A stretch of DNA of 64,000 bases from Hofstenia miamia (lineage: Eukaryota; Xenacoelomorpha; Acoela; Hofsteniidae): contig CABFPE010000420.1 in the NCBI GenBank assembly GCA_900660155.1, positions 250,385-314,384 on the forward strand, written 5' to 3'. Positions within the stretch are counted from its first letter, which is position 1; every line of letters begins with the position of its first letter. A model generated the notes under the pieces. That model worked only from the letters and a program-made list of their open reading frames with translations. It had not been told where the DNA came from and did no database searches. This document shows, piece by piece, positions 50,848-62,054 of the stretch. The position numbers were made by a program, and so were the translations under genes.

Positions 50848-51778
50848 TGTAGAGTCACTCAGGGCCCTTATTTTTGATTTTGTTTAATTAATGGATCTCT
50901 TCCTTCATTAATTTGGTGCTAATCTTTGATTAATTTAGTGATTTTAATGATTTTTAGTGTTTTGTACATAAGTTTTGAATTAGTTATTAATTGTCCCCTT
51001 GATCAAGTTGAATGTTTAATTGCTCATTTGAATTGTGAGGGAAATTAAGTGAATTTGTAAAATGGTAAATATTTACCTTGTTCTTGTATAAAAGTAGGGA
51101 AGACATTGTAGCAAACATCAAATAAATTTTGTCTTGCTGGATACTCTTTGCTTTTTCTTATATTTAATATCTCTAACCCTTTTTAGCTATGGTATTGATA
51201 TAATAATAATGCACTTGTAAGATCTGGCAATAATGTGGAAGGAACTCTGCTGTGCTTGGGGCAATAACTCACTCCTTGACAGATGGTAGCCCATATTGTG
51301 GTCACTTTAGGGCTAAGCATAAGTATAGGTAATAAAAACTGTAAACATTGATCATTTGTACATGCACTTAAGAACAACACAATGCAAATATAATATGCCA
51401 ATTGTGAATGAGAATACATGGCAATTACAGGTTATTTTATTTTATTAAATGAGCTGAGATAAGAAGAATGCTGAGCTAAATTTGTTTTATTGAGCTAGAA
51501 ATTAATACTAGAGACACACAATTTGCACCTTGGCATATAAGGATGGTTTTTCATGATTTGGCTTCAGCATGATGCTGTGTGAATTGGTTGCTATCTGGAA
51601 TACCTTCTTGAGGAATGGTTTTGGTCCTTTCTATAGTGAAATTAGCAAACTACCAATGTTCATTTGTTTTGTTAGAATACAGATCACTCTCAGCATTGGT
51701 AAATCTTTGCAAACTTCAGTCTACACTACATGTTACCCAGTGCCACTTGAGCTGTTAGATGCGCACTGTGATTCTACA
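50848..51778 (+). mobile_element. Solo LTR-A (931 bp), older subfamily
   Basis: Starts TGTAGAGTCACTCAGGGCCC and ends GTGATTCTACA, flanked by CTAC (50844-50847 and 51779-51782). It contains ATAAAAG near 51090, followed by AAATAAATTTTGTC, which could be the promoter and R region. Clearly more diverged than the next copy and closer to the one at 34653. Confidence 0.85.
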
Positions 51779-51979
51779 CTACAGTGTTTTGTAAAAGTTT
51801 TACATGTGTCACCCACTCACCAATGGCAGCTAACTTTTCAAGTATGTTAATTCTCAGGTAACTAAAAGACAATACTGATTTTAATAATATAGAGAGTTAT
51901 TGTTATGATTTATTAATTAAGTATTCTAGGAAAAAACTCTATCAATCAACTCTTAAGAAATATTAGAGTATATCACTAG

Positions 51980-52899
51980 AGTAGAGTCACTCAGGGACTT
52001 TTTTGAATTTATTCTTTATCAGCTATTTTGTATTTTTATGTCAGCATGACGTCAGCACTTATTTTGATCTTAGGTTGCTATTGTTAATTTGATGTTGTGG
52101 TGCTTATTATAATTGCTCAAATTGAATTTATGAGGGAACAAATAATTGATCATGTTTAAACTACATAGACAACTGATTTTGTAAACAAAGGCAGGTAATA
52201 ACTCAATTCTTGTATAAAACCTGAGAGACCTGTAGAGAACACTTAATAGATTTTATCTACTCTCAACTGCTGTTTTTACTGTTGTATTTTTTCTTTATAT
52301 TATATCTTTATGAAAACTATTGCTTAAGATCAGTGACAATTCGGGAGTGCTTTCACTAGCATGGGGTGACAAGTAGCTTCTGGAGGTCTTTTGATTATCC
52401 AGTCCGAATTGTGGACCCATTAAGTTACATATACAGTTAGATGTATGGAAATAATAAACCTTTCATTTGTAGTTCAACATGTACATGCACTTATACAACT
52501 TAACACTGTGATGACACCATGCCATTGGCTAGCACAAATATCTGGCAATTACAGATTATTTAATAGTGAGCTGAGAGATAACAATGAAAATGAGATCCTG
52601 TATTTTTTGATGTGAGATAGAAATTAAAAAGTGAGACAGATAGGGTAGCACCAGTCAATAGGTTAAGCACTTTACTTCTGTACACTTTGTTTCAGCTGGA
52701 AGCCATATGAATTGGTCATCTTGGATTTTACCTAAAGTAGTTGGTTACTTGGATGAATTACCAATGTTACATCTATAAGTTATAAGTTCCATGTTATTCT
52801 ATTTCTCAGAATTGTGGCTATACTGTAAACGCTATTTAAACCTTCTGCAGAGTCAATTAAGTTTCTAGTTAAGTTCCCCTACCAGCCCACAATTCTACA
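51980..52899 (+). mobile_element. Solo LTR-A (920 bp), younger subfamily
   Basis: Starts at AGTAGAGTCACTCAGGGAC and ends AATTCTACA, flanked by CTAG (51976-51979 and 52900-52903). It is nearly identical to the LTR at 62055 (differences few per hundred bases over the 3' half by eye), so this insertion and the 62-kb element are of similar, recent age compared with the rest of the block. Confidence 0.9.
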
Positions 52900-52903
52900 C
52901 TAG

Positions 52904-55035
52904 CATCAGGACCATGGAAATTTGAACCCCAAACAAAGGGGACAAACATAATGTTTTTCCTCTGGGGAAGCCACTTCTTAATACATTGTATGTAAGACAC
53001 CAAATTGTAACTCAAATATGGGAAATAGTTTTTAATGCAATTTAGAATATATCAATACTAAGGTGATAAAATGCCATATTAATCAGAATAGAAGATGTGA
53101 CACAGCACCATAACAGATAATATACAGATATAGACAAATATATGACAATAATGAGCACTTTTTCATTTTGTTTGTAAAGCAATCCTTCTACTTAGTAAAA
53201 TACCATCATCTGGTGGTAATTAACACTGACCAGATTTGTTGCACTGTTACAAAAGTGTGTGCCTTAGAATTTTGCTGGGGCAATATACTAGCATACTCTT
53301 GTTTTTGAACTCTTCATCAAAATCTGATTCAAATTAGATTCACATTTATAATATGTAATTAAATTGATTTATTTTCTAAATAATGAATTTATAAAATATA
53401 ACATTTTATCAACATCTGGGAATGTATCATACTATTATGCTATAATTTAGAGAAATGAACATCTTTAGTGCATTGTCTTTTTTCTCATGAAATATTACAT
53501 ACATTATTTTAGTGATATTACCTGAATAACTATGAAGCTGACATTACATTAAAAGATATAACATTGCAGTCCAACTGCTTAGTAAAATAAAGAAAATATT
53601 TGAAAACTACATATGTTCAAATTGATATCCAATCTAAAATTAGTTATGAAGTGTAACTTGTATTCATTATATGTAGTTCTTTAATATTAAAAATATACAC
53701 ATCAAACCAAACCAAAATCAAAAAAAGCCAAATTACAGAAAATGTTTGAAAACATAGAGTAAATCTTATATTGGTTTTATGTATGAATATGCTCCTAAAT
53801 TGCTGGAGTTATCTGCATTTTTGAGTACTCAAGCTTAAAACTCTCAAACTTGAATATTACCAAGAATCTGTTCATTGAAATTTCACCTGAAAACACTTCA
53901 ATAAATATATTATTTAATTGAAATTAAAAATTTTTTAACAATATAAACTCAGAATTGCATTGAAATTTCAAAAAAAATTTACTTGAACAAGTAATTTCCA
54001 TTGAGAAACTACATGAATAATACTTCAAATCTTGAACTGAGAATGACTAATTCCAGTTTACATAAAAATCATTGTTAACATTTGTTGTAAAACTAATAAT
54101 TAAAATGCATACACCTGAGTTGTCAAGTACTCAGAATGCTAAAAATTTAAATAAGTTAACAAAGCTTGATCAGAAAAACTCAGAAGCATATATTCATTAA
54201 TTCTCAAACTTGAACTCTATTGAAAATCCATTTTAAAATACCTTAGAAATTTAATTAGTTTAAATTATATCAATCACAAATAATTATTGTTTAGCATATG
54301 AACCCTGAATTATTGAAGAATATTGCTTATCCTTAAAAACTTGAATAGATTATCATGGTATGAACTGCTTATTTAATTATGTAAGTAGTTGTGAAATGTA
54401 AGAAAGTGTGGAAATTACTCTGTCTAATTTCAAGCATGTTTGCTTTCAATTCAAGAATAACTACTTTTTGAAGAAAATTTTATGTTCAAGTCTTATGTGG
54501 TGGAAAATATTTATTTTAAGATAAATTCAAGCACTGTAAGGAGAAAAATAACTATTATATGAATATAATGAATTGCATTATAATTTTTTTTGCAGTATTT
54601 CCAAGTAGATGTCCAATCAAATATGAGCTTCAGTGTTAATTATTTCCCTTCCAATTTTTCTGATCTTGTTTTGAGAACTCATTAATGTTCAAGATTTTAA
54701 CATAATATTAAGTTGAAAACCCTTAGGTATAAGCAAATGTTTCATCAGAAATTGTTAAAACATTCATGCATAAAGCATAAAAACATGTGACTAGAGAAGA
54801 GACAGCAGAATCCAATAACATAATTATCAAATTAATAATGGAACTACTTTTTGATAGATTAAGTCTAGTAATTAAGCTTTCACACAAAATTAAAAGAAAA
54901 ATATCTAAAATCAATTTTAGATCACTATGACTTATTCATTATTACTTTAGACAATTTCTGAAAAAAGATTTTAAAGCTGCCTTTAAGAAATGTGTTTTTC
55001 AGTTCTAAGTAAATCTTTGTGAGCTAAAAATATCT
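52904..55035. other. CpG-poor AT-rich DNA, nothing recognised
   Basis: About 2.1 kb of AT-rich DNA at the right end of the CpG-poor block with no coding frame of note. 53740-54360 has recurring CTCAAACTTGAA/CTTGAACT phrases that may be an old dispersed repeat. Confidence 0.5.
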
Positions 55036-55360
55036 ATTTTCACTAAAATTTAAATTTGAATATTTTTAGCTTAGTTTAAATTCCTTAAAAATAAAAAAAC
55101 CAATTAAAATATTTGCTAAATTTTGCAGAAATCCACTGTCTCTTTCTTCTTTTGTTGATGTCAGTACCTTTTGAATCATAAAACTATTACTTTGTAAGAT
55201 GAATTTCTGGAAAATCAAAAGTAGTGACATCATCTGAAAAAGAAAGAGACAGTGATTTTTGCAAAATTTAGCAAATATTTTTAAATGATTGCTTTATTTC
55301 TTAAGAATTTAAACTAAATTTTAGCTAAAAATATTTAAATTTAAATTTTAGTGAAACTCC
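55036..55360. mobile_element. Foldback (palindromic) MITE-like element, about 0.32 kb
   Basis: Almost the whole segment is an imperfect palindrome. The left arm, from TTTCACTAAAATTTAAATTT, runs through TTTGCTAAATTTTGCA and CACTGTCTCTTTCTTC to GATGTCA. The right arm repeats these in reverse (TGACATCATC, AAAGAAAGAGACAGTG, TGCAAAATTTAGCAAA, then AAATTTAAATTTTAGTGAAA). The arms are about 120-130 bp with a loop of about 80 bp. No coding capacity and no certain target duplication. It lies exactly where CpG frequency returns to normal. Confidence 0.75.
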
Positions 55361-55478
55361 CCCATTGAGTTAGGAATCATACTTTTCTATTCAGCAAATC
55401 TTTTTGACGCAATTTTATTGGTTAATATAAATATTGACGTTTCTTAGTTTTGAATTGGTTTATGTAATTTATTTCAGA

Positions 55479-55616
55479 TCAGAGTTTAGTTGCCATCCTG
55501 CATCCTAATCATTGGCATCATTTTCTGAACTTTATTTTGAAATGGACTGTTTAAATAACCTTCCAAGTTTTAACTGTGAAAATTTTACGCGATATTCGCC
55601 TGAAAACAGGCAGTTT
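55479..55616 (+). CDS. Possible first coding exon, unknown protein (weak)
   Basis: A pyrimidine-rich run ending in TATTTCAG at 55478 looks like a splice acceptor. An ATG at 55542 then opens 25 codons of ordinary protein-like composition (beginning MDCLNNLPSFNCENFTRYSP), ending exactly before GTGAGT (55617-55622), a strong donor consensus. Upstream are ATTGGTTAAT and ATATAAAT near 55415-55430. Beyond the donor the frame becomes hydrophobic and low-complexity, as expected for intron. I recognise no family and saw no second exon, so chance remains likely. Confidence 0.25.
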
Positions 55617-55799
55617 GTGAGTTATTTCTTTAATTATATATTTCCTATTTGTGTTTCATTTATTGACCATTTCCAGTCAGGAAGTGTGTATATATACAAC
55701 CCCTCATTAGATTTTACTGTTTTTTTAATAGAGGATATTGCTACATTTTTATTAAGTTTATTTTTTCTAGCAAGTTACTATTTTTTAGCAGCTGTTTAG

Positions 55800-56366
55800 T
55801 TAATTTCACAATCACATATAATTTTGATTGATTGTGAGCATTGTAGTTTTATCTATACTATACTAGATTCATTTGGGAATTATGTGCACCGAAAAACAAA
55901 AAAAGCGTAATGCAGAAGTGTCCCGCTTTGGCCTGTAAGTGTTTTTAACAAGCTTTTATAAACTGGAAAGTTAAAACAACTAGCGGAGCCAATTAGGATG
56001 CCAACAAGAAGTATTTTATTCAAAGAACACAAAGAATGAATTATATGCAAATATTAACCTCTGTTGTAATCTAAATTGTGTCTATAATGATTAATATATA
56101 TGAATGATCATTAAGAATTACCAAAAAGATTTACCAAAATTAATGTTTTTTTCTGAGCATTAATTTATTAAAATTCACTTCTAGTTTGTCTTCAGGTTTA
56201 AGCTAGTGTACACAATACTTTTATTTAAGACTAATTTGTTAATGAAACCCATTACTATACTTTTGTACAAGAAAATATTATTTTTGTCAAGGAAACTACA
56301 TATATGTATATGTTTTTATTAATTGGCTAGGGAAATTTAAGCAAAATTGATTGAACCTTAAATTTT
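55800..56366. other. AT-rich DNA with normal CpG, nothing recognised
   Basis: Spacer DNA beyond the CpG-poor block. No coding or repeat feature is supported. Confidence 0.5.
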
Positions 56367-56956
56367 TTATAATTTGTATTGGTTTCTATAAATAGATTTA
56401 AAAACATTTCTGTTTGGGTAATGAATCCGTGTACGAAATCTGGCGTTTCTCAAGCAAGACTGAACGAAACTTGACTGACCTATTTGCAAGAAACAATGTT
56501 GATCAGACTGCTTTATTATCTGAACACTAGGTATGGGAATAATTTGAAAGCTTTTTTGAGAAGTGTAAAAAGCGTAAGCCATTGTGGAAAGAACGGAATT
56601 TAGACCTCGTTGTGAAGAATCAATGAAAAGTTTCAATTCTTCTGCATTGTGCGTAAAAAGTAACTTCCAGAACAGACCATCAACATCTCAACAGTAGCAC
56701 ATAAGCTTTCCACAATTTAGTATTGACTAAAGCGATCATTGCGCTTTCAGAATCTTGAGATACATTTGATTCGAAAAGTTTGCTGGATTTTTTCCAATCC
56801 AAGATCACAATAGTTCAATTCCTGCTGAGAAATTAGCAGTGGACCATCAGTACTGTCTTCATAATCAGGATCCATTCTGCTTGTGGCATCATCTTTACTA
56901 TTCATTGTCGGATAACAAGTTTTAGCTGTTGGGTTGAACTGGCACTGCAATTGCAT
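56367..56956 (-). pseudogene. Fossil of a multicopy 'LFIDSS' protein family
   Basis: Two minus-strand pieces match, in order, a protein type that I recall as multicopy and uncharacterised, mainly in arthropod genomes. The first piece (56747-56956) has MDPDYEDSTDGPLLISQQEL, matching the N-terminal 'LLTQ-x-ELNDLVRDL' region. The second (56367-56700) reads DVDGLFWKLLF, then HNAEELKLFIDSSQRGLNSV, matching the 'CYC-x-DV-x-GLF ... EWRLFIDSSKxSLKAVL' core. The stretch that should join them (ending 'SRLxxWNLL' and a tyrosine-rich part) is missing, stops and shifts occur, and the C-terminal part after LNSV is not recognisable. It is dead. The family's function is unknown to me; its copy number suggests a mobile origin. 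Recognition rests on memory of the family, not on a search. Confidence 0.5.
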
Positions 56957-57956
56957 CGTTGTCTTGAAATAAAACCAGATATATTAGTAATAGAGAAGTT
57001 GCAGTCTTTGACATGATCCCACTGTTCAGCCCAATACGTAGGTAGGTGTAGAAAAGGTTTACAGCATATATGAGGCGCCCATGCTTTTGATGATCATCAA
57101 CTTTTGTACAAAATAATAGTTGTACCAGGTCTTAACTTCCTGAGATATCGAAAGTCGCACTTTTACAGTTGTAAAACACAAACATGACAAAGAGTTCAGA
57201 TCATTGCTGCATTAAAGCTATTTGGGTTAAAATTGCATCACCTATATAGAAAGGTTAAGGTGATATTTCAAAAACGAATGTATATATCGCATTTTCCTAT
57301 TATAAAGCACACTATTAGTGAACTGATCTGTTTTCATACATACGACGCATCACATTTGCTGTTTTTGTAAAAGAATTAAACAGTTGGACGATAATAGCAT
57401 AAAGGAAACTCATAAATTGTTTTTACAGGGAGCGCATAATGAGTTTTTAAAATAAAGTTTATTTGCGCCTCATAGCCCGAAAAAATACGGTATTCGGATT
57501 CAACATTATATAACTACCTTAAAACACCCACTCGACATTTATTCAGAGGGCCCTTGTTCCATTGTGTTATTCTTGTTTCAAAAGGTTATATTATATTTGG
57601 AAATAAAACACACCCCATCACTATTCGAAGGATTCAATCAAGAATTTGATCCACGTATAATAAACTGTGTTTGCAATCGAAAAAGTTTTATCCCAAAGAA
57701 TGTATAATATCATTCAATTAGTTAATTATATTCTATAATTTCTACGTGGTTTTGCCGTTTTGAAAATTACAATTTTTTAAAAGAAAAAATAAAAAAGTTT
57801 ATATGACTAAGAATATAGTTAATTACTAAAGTTGTGTGGCAAAATACACTGGTATTATAGCATTTTCTAAATAGTTTATATATTAGGCCCCTGTGAGTTG
57901 ATTTTTTTATTGTAACTTGTTTCTCATTATTCTAAGCTGTATATAACTGCGACGTG

Positions 57957-57993
<37 letters not shown>

Positions 57994-59500
57994 ATTTTTC
58001 TTCAATAAAGTCTCTTACAGCCAATAGTCTTTTTTGCATTCGGTTAAGCCGATTTGAATTCAATGAAATCTTTGTTGCATTCAAAAATCTGTTGCATTCC
58101 AAAAACCTTTGTTTGTAAACTAGCTAAAATACCTTTATGTGATACTCGAAATGTTTAAAAAATTCATTGCGCGAAATATTTTCTTGCAACAAAATATTTA
58201 TTGTCAATAAGTTAATTTTACTGGAAGAGTTAATATTATATTCAAATTTTGTTAGTTAAATGAAAATTTCATATAATATTTAGAAATTATTACATTCATA
58301 CGAAACACTGCACAAGTTGTGCAATGCCACTGGAAATACGGATAAGTCATTGAACCTTTCGATGTAGACAGAAAATTATCAATAGTTGCAGCAATGAATA
58401 AGACAAATTTTTTATATTACAAGATACATCATGCGTCGGTGAAAGCTGAGAATGTTCGAATATCTTTTAATGAAATTAACAATAGATGCCATTAAAAATA
58501 TTATCCTATCTGGACTCTAGACAAAAGTATTTATCAAAATGCTCGTGGAATGCTTTATTTATGTCAAATTGCACCTTTTTGGCCAATATTCAATAACTAG
58601 GTAATTTGAAACGATAATCAAATGATTTAATTGAAAAAAATCAATAGCATATGGCTTTAGTGTGATTTCATTTGAGTATTTTAAGGTATAATATAGGAAT
58701 ATGCGTAGGTACTTAAATAAATGAGCAAACAGTGAGGAAAGCGATCAATTAGTTTGCTTCAGTAAAAATTTTTTTGAAGTTTATTCATATTTGGAATAGA
58801 TTTTCAACAAAACAACAAAAAAGATTTTTTATATTTCGTGTAATGAATTGTTTATATTATATTAAATAGGGTGAATTTGTCAATTTTCTACATGATTAAC
58901 TGCAGTCTAGATGGAATGAGAAATTATCAATGTTGATAACATTCAATTTACGAAACATTTTCGACTGGCTGATAAATATATTTTGTTAAGTAATTGCGTT
59001 ATTTGTTTTATAGTTAGGTAGCTTTCGAGGACCATTGTTATAAACAGGAAAAATTATTGTTTATTTGTTGTCCCAAATATTTGTATTTAGACTAAAAAAG
59101 CCGATTTATATGTCAGTACTCGTCCAGAGCCAACTTCACAAAGTAATTTATTTTTTATGTATTTTATTGTAGCTACATTTTTTTTAGCCATTGTAACCGA
59201 GAAAAGGTCAATATTACTGCGTTACCTGCATCAGCAATGGGAGAGGAAGGTTTTCTTTATTTTCTTCATTTATTAATATTAATAATGTCATCTATATCCC
59301 TTATTAAAATGTTTTTATTCGCCTCTAAGTTTAATTTTATTTCTAAAACAAGGATTCTATTCAACCTTATTAATTGAGGCACTACGCTGTCATTAATTGT
59401 GCACATTCACAGATTAGATTAATGAAAAATAGTGATGTAATTTATGAACACGAGAGTAATGATCTCTTTAATACCTCATCTGCTGTGAAATTCTCGCTGT
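56957..59500. other. AT-rich intergenic DNA with normal CpG
   Basis: No gene recognised. ATGAGGCGCC near 57070 and GCGCCTCATAGCCCG near 57468 form an inverted pair about 0.4 kb apart and may be the ends of a decayed inverted-repeat element; support is thin. A (TA)n run lies at 57959-57991. The remainder is featureless. Confidence 0.45.
57959..57991. repeat. (TA)n microsatellite
   Basis: About 16 uninterrupted TA units. Confidence 0.95.
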
Positions 59501-59950
59501 TTAGTCTATTCCGTATGCCATTCTTTTCTGTGCTTCTCTCTGTTGATGGCCGTCTCGTTTATTGTTACACTCCATGAAATGGTTCCAAAAATGTGCTATC
59601 AAATGAATTTCTCCTTTACCATTCAAAGGTGCCCTACTAAAATTCACGGTTCTCCCGCTGCCACTCCTCCTGATCAATCGTTTACTGACTCGCAAGCTGG
59701 ACCTTGATCTATTTGATTTTATAATGTTCTCGAATTTCCGCTCGACTCGCTCTATGGTGCTTTCACGTTCTCTGTTCATCCTCCCACGAAACATCGCACC
59801 CTTCACTCGTTTTTTAATCGTGCTTGTTCTACTTTCCTCCTGACAACCCTTCAACTGCTATGATGTTTTTTCTCACACCGAGCTTTAAGAAATCTCCGAT
59901 CCCTTGTCTCGCTTGCTTACGCATCCATCTGCTCCTACTTCCTATCTTGT
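59501..59950 (-). other. G+C-rich, CpG-rich patch with a basic open frame, unassigned
   Basis: Composition rises sharply in G+C and CpG against AT-rich flanks. The minus strand is open for 117 codons, very rich in Arg, Lys and Ser (for example GRMNRERESTIERVERKFEN). The strong Arg bias could be a real basic protein, an exon, part of an unrecognised mobile element, or the shadow of a plus-strand pyrimidine-rich sequence. No motif is recognised. Confidence 0.25.
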
Positions 59951-60095
59951 AATCGTCATCATTGCCGAAAAGCTTGATATTTTAGTGTTATGCATTTATC
60001 TAAATTTCGACTTCTTTGTATTATTTTGGTCACCTATTTCAAATTTGCCATTTTTTTAGTTTTGGTAAATATTTTAAATTGGTAATAGTGTTATA

Positions 60096-60097
<2 letters not shown>

Positions 60098-60128
<31 letters not shown>
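60098..60128. repeat. (TAA)n microsatellite at the 3' end of the LINE
   Basis: About ten ATT units on the plus strand (TAA on the LINE strand) directly follow the LINE's 3' end. Confidence 0.95.
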
Positions 60129-60890
60129 CTTTCCTTTCACAGCTTCATGCTGGTATCCCTCTCAGCTCGGGGAACTCACCAGTTCCCAGGGAGTCTGAGA
60201 GCTTTCCTCAGGAACTAGCTGTTCCTAACAATGCTGCCTTCTGTGCTACCGCTCCTCCCCACTTTGGTACTCCCAACTCCTCCAAGTATCTCTTATGCTT
60301 CTTACTAACTGCTCCTAGTCCTCCTCCAACTCCTTAAACTCCACAACCTTTCTATTTCCTCTGCTAACTCTCTGTACTTGTCTATCTTCTCTTTCTCCTT
60401 GCTTTCTACATTTCTGTCCTTTGGTACTGCTATGTCTATCACTGTTCCTAATCTTTTCTCTTTGTCTACCACTACTATGTCTGGCCTCCGTGCTTCTATC
60501 ACTTTGCTCGTCTGTATGTTGAAGTCCCACAGTATCTTAACCTTCTCATTTTCTATGACGCCCTGTGGCTTGTGCTCATACCACTTGTCTCCTGCTTCTA
60601 ACCCATGCTGCCTGCTCAAACTCCAGTGTACCATTCTTCCCACCTTGTCATGTCTGAACTTATACTCATTCTGTGCCAACTTCTCACACCCTGCTATCAG
60701 ATGATCTACTGTCTCCGCCTCTTTCTTACATAGCCTACACTTATCACTTACGTCTACTCTTCTGTCTATATGCTTCTTCACCCAGTTTGTTCTTATTGCT
60801 TGCTCCTGTGCTGCCATTATTAGTGCTTCTGTTTCTCTCTTCAGTCCTGCCTTCTTTAACCACTTGTTGCTCTCTTTTCTGTCACACTTT
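60129..60890 (-). mobile_element. R4/Dong-type LINE, 5'-truncated, lying between TAA repeats
   Basis: On the minus strand this is the C-terminal end of a non-LTR retrotransposon of the restriction-like-endonuclease group. The frame at 60305-60817 (open upstream to 60902) reads through a CCHC knuckle, CRLC(x8)H(x4)C (residues 27, 30, 39, 44), then YKFRHDKVGRMVHW. The endonuclease core follows: RRPDIVVVDKE (RPD at 111-113), VIDIAVP (D128) and KIDKY, the PD-(D/E)xK-type residues. The conserved tail KAALLGTA is still visible near 60215-60240 but in another frame, so the 3' end of the reading frame is shifted. TAA repeats lie on both sides (60098-60128 and, up to the gap, 60891-60902). The reverse-transcriptase domain is absent, through 5' truncation or the gap. 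Confidence 0.75.
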
Positions 60891-60902
60891 TTATTATTAT
60901 TA

Positions 60903-61902
60903 NNNNNNNNNNNNNNNNNNNNNNNNNNNNNNNNNNNNNNNNNNNNNNNNNNNNNNNNNNNNNNNNNNNNNNNNNNNNNNNNNNNNNNNNNNNNNNNNNN
61001 NNNNNNNNNNNNNNNNNNNNNNNNNNNNNNNNNNNNNNNNNNNNNNNNNNNNNNNNNNNNNNNNNNNNNNNNNNNNNNNNNNNNNNNNNNNNNNNNNNNN
61101 NNNNNNNNNNNNNNNNNNNNNNNNNNNNNNNNNNNNNNNNNNNNNNNNNNNNNNNNNNNNNNNNNNNNNNNNNNNNNNNNNNNNNNNNNNNNNNNNNNNN
61201 NNNNNNNNNNNNNNNNNNNNNNNNNNNNNNNNNNNNNNNNNNNNNNNNNNNNNNNNNNNNNNNNNNNNNNNNNNNNNNNNNNNNNNNNNNNNNNNNNNNN
61301 NNNNNNNNNNNNNNNNNNNNNNNNNNNNNNNNNNNNNNNNNNNNNNNNNNNNNNNNNNNNNNNNNNNNNNNNNNNNNNNNNNNNNNNNNNNNNNNNNNNN
61401 NNNNNNNNNNNNNNNNNNNNNNNNNNNNNNNNNNNNNNNNNNNNNNNNNNNNNNNNNNNNNNNNNNNNNNNNNNNNNNNNNNNNNNNNNNNNNNNNNNNN
61501 NNNNNNNNNNNNNNNNNNNNNNNNNNNNNNNNNNNNNNNNNNNNNNNNNNNNNNNNNNNNNNNNNNNNNNNNNNNNNNNNNNNNNNNNNNNNNNNNNNNN
61601 NNNNNNNNNNNNNNNNNNNNNNNNNNNNNNNNNNNNNNNNNNNNNNNNNNNNNNNNNNNNNNNNNNNNNNNNNNNNNNNNNNNNNNNNNNNNNNNNNNNN
61701 NNNNNNNNNNNNNNNNNNNNNNNNNNNNNNNNNNNNNNNNNNNNNNNNNNNNNNNNNNNNNNNNNNNNNNNNNNNNNNNNNNNNNNNNNNNNNNNNNNNN
61801 NNNNNNNNNNNNNNNNNNNNNNNNNNNNNNNNNNNNNNNNNNNNNNNNNNNNNNNNNNNNNNNNNNNNNNNNNNNNNNNNNNNNNNNNNNNNNNNNNNNN
61901 NN
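60903..61902. other. Assembly gap (exactly 1000 N)
   Basis: A round-number gap, so the true distance is unknown. Any frame drawn across it is an artefact. Confidence 1.
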
Positions 61903-62054
61903 GTACTAATGCTGATTACAAGAGAGCCACAATACGCTGAAGTTTATATGTGGGATGGTGAGTTAGCAATGAAGATGATAATGGCAACTCAAAATATCAT
62001 GTCTGGGCCCACACTCCAACTGTTATCCAAAAATTAATTTGAGCAAGGGGGGTG
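61903..62054 (+). mobile_element. 3' internal end of an LTR-A element with polypurine tract
   Basis: The last coding-like piece of an upstream LTR element (open for about 44 codons to 62037), followed by GAGCAAGGGGGG just before the LTR: a polypurine tract, the plus-strand primer expected beside a 3' LTR. The coding piece is too short for domain assignment. The rest of the element is in or beyond the gap. Confidence 0.6.

Noticed and set aside
57061-57494. Inverted ATGAGGCGCC / GCGCCTCAT pair as a MITE
   Set aside because: The matching arms are only about ten bases and the left end does not carry the longer right-end sequence.
60673-62037. A 454-codon plus-strand frame across the 1000-N gap
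   Set aside because: Most of it is N; the left part is the antisense of the LINE and the right part belongs to an LTR element.
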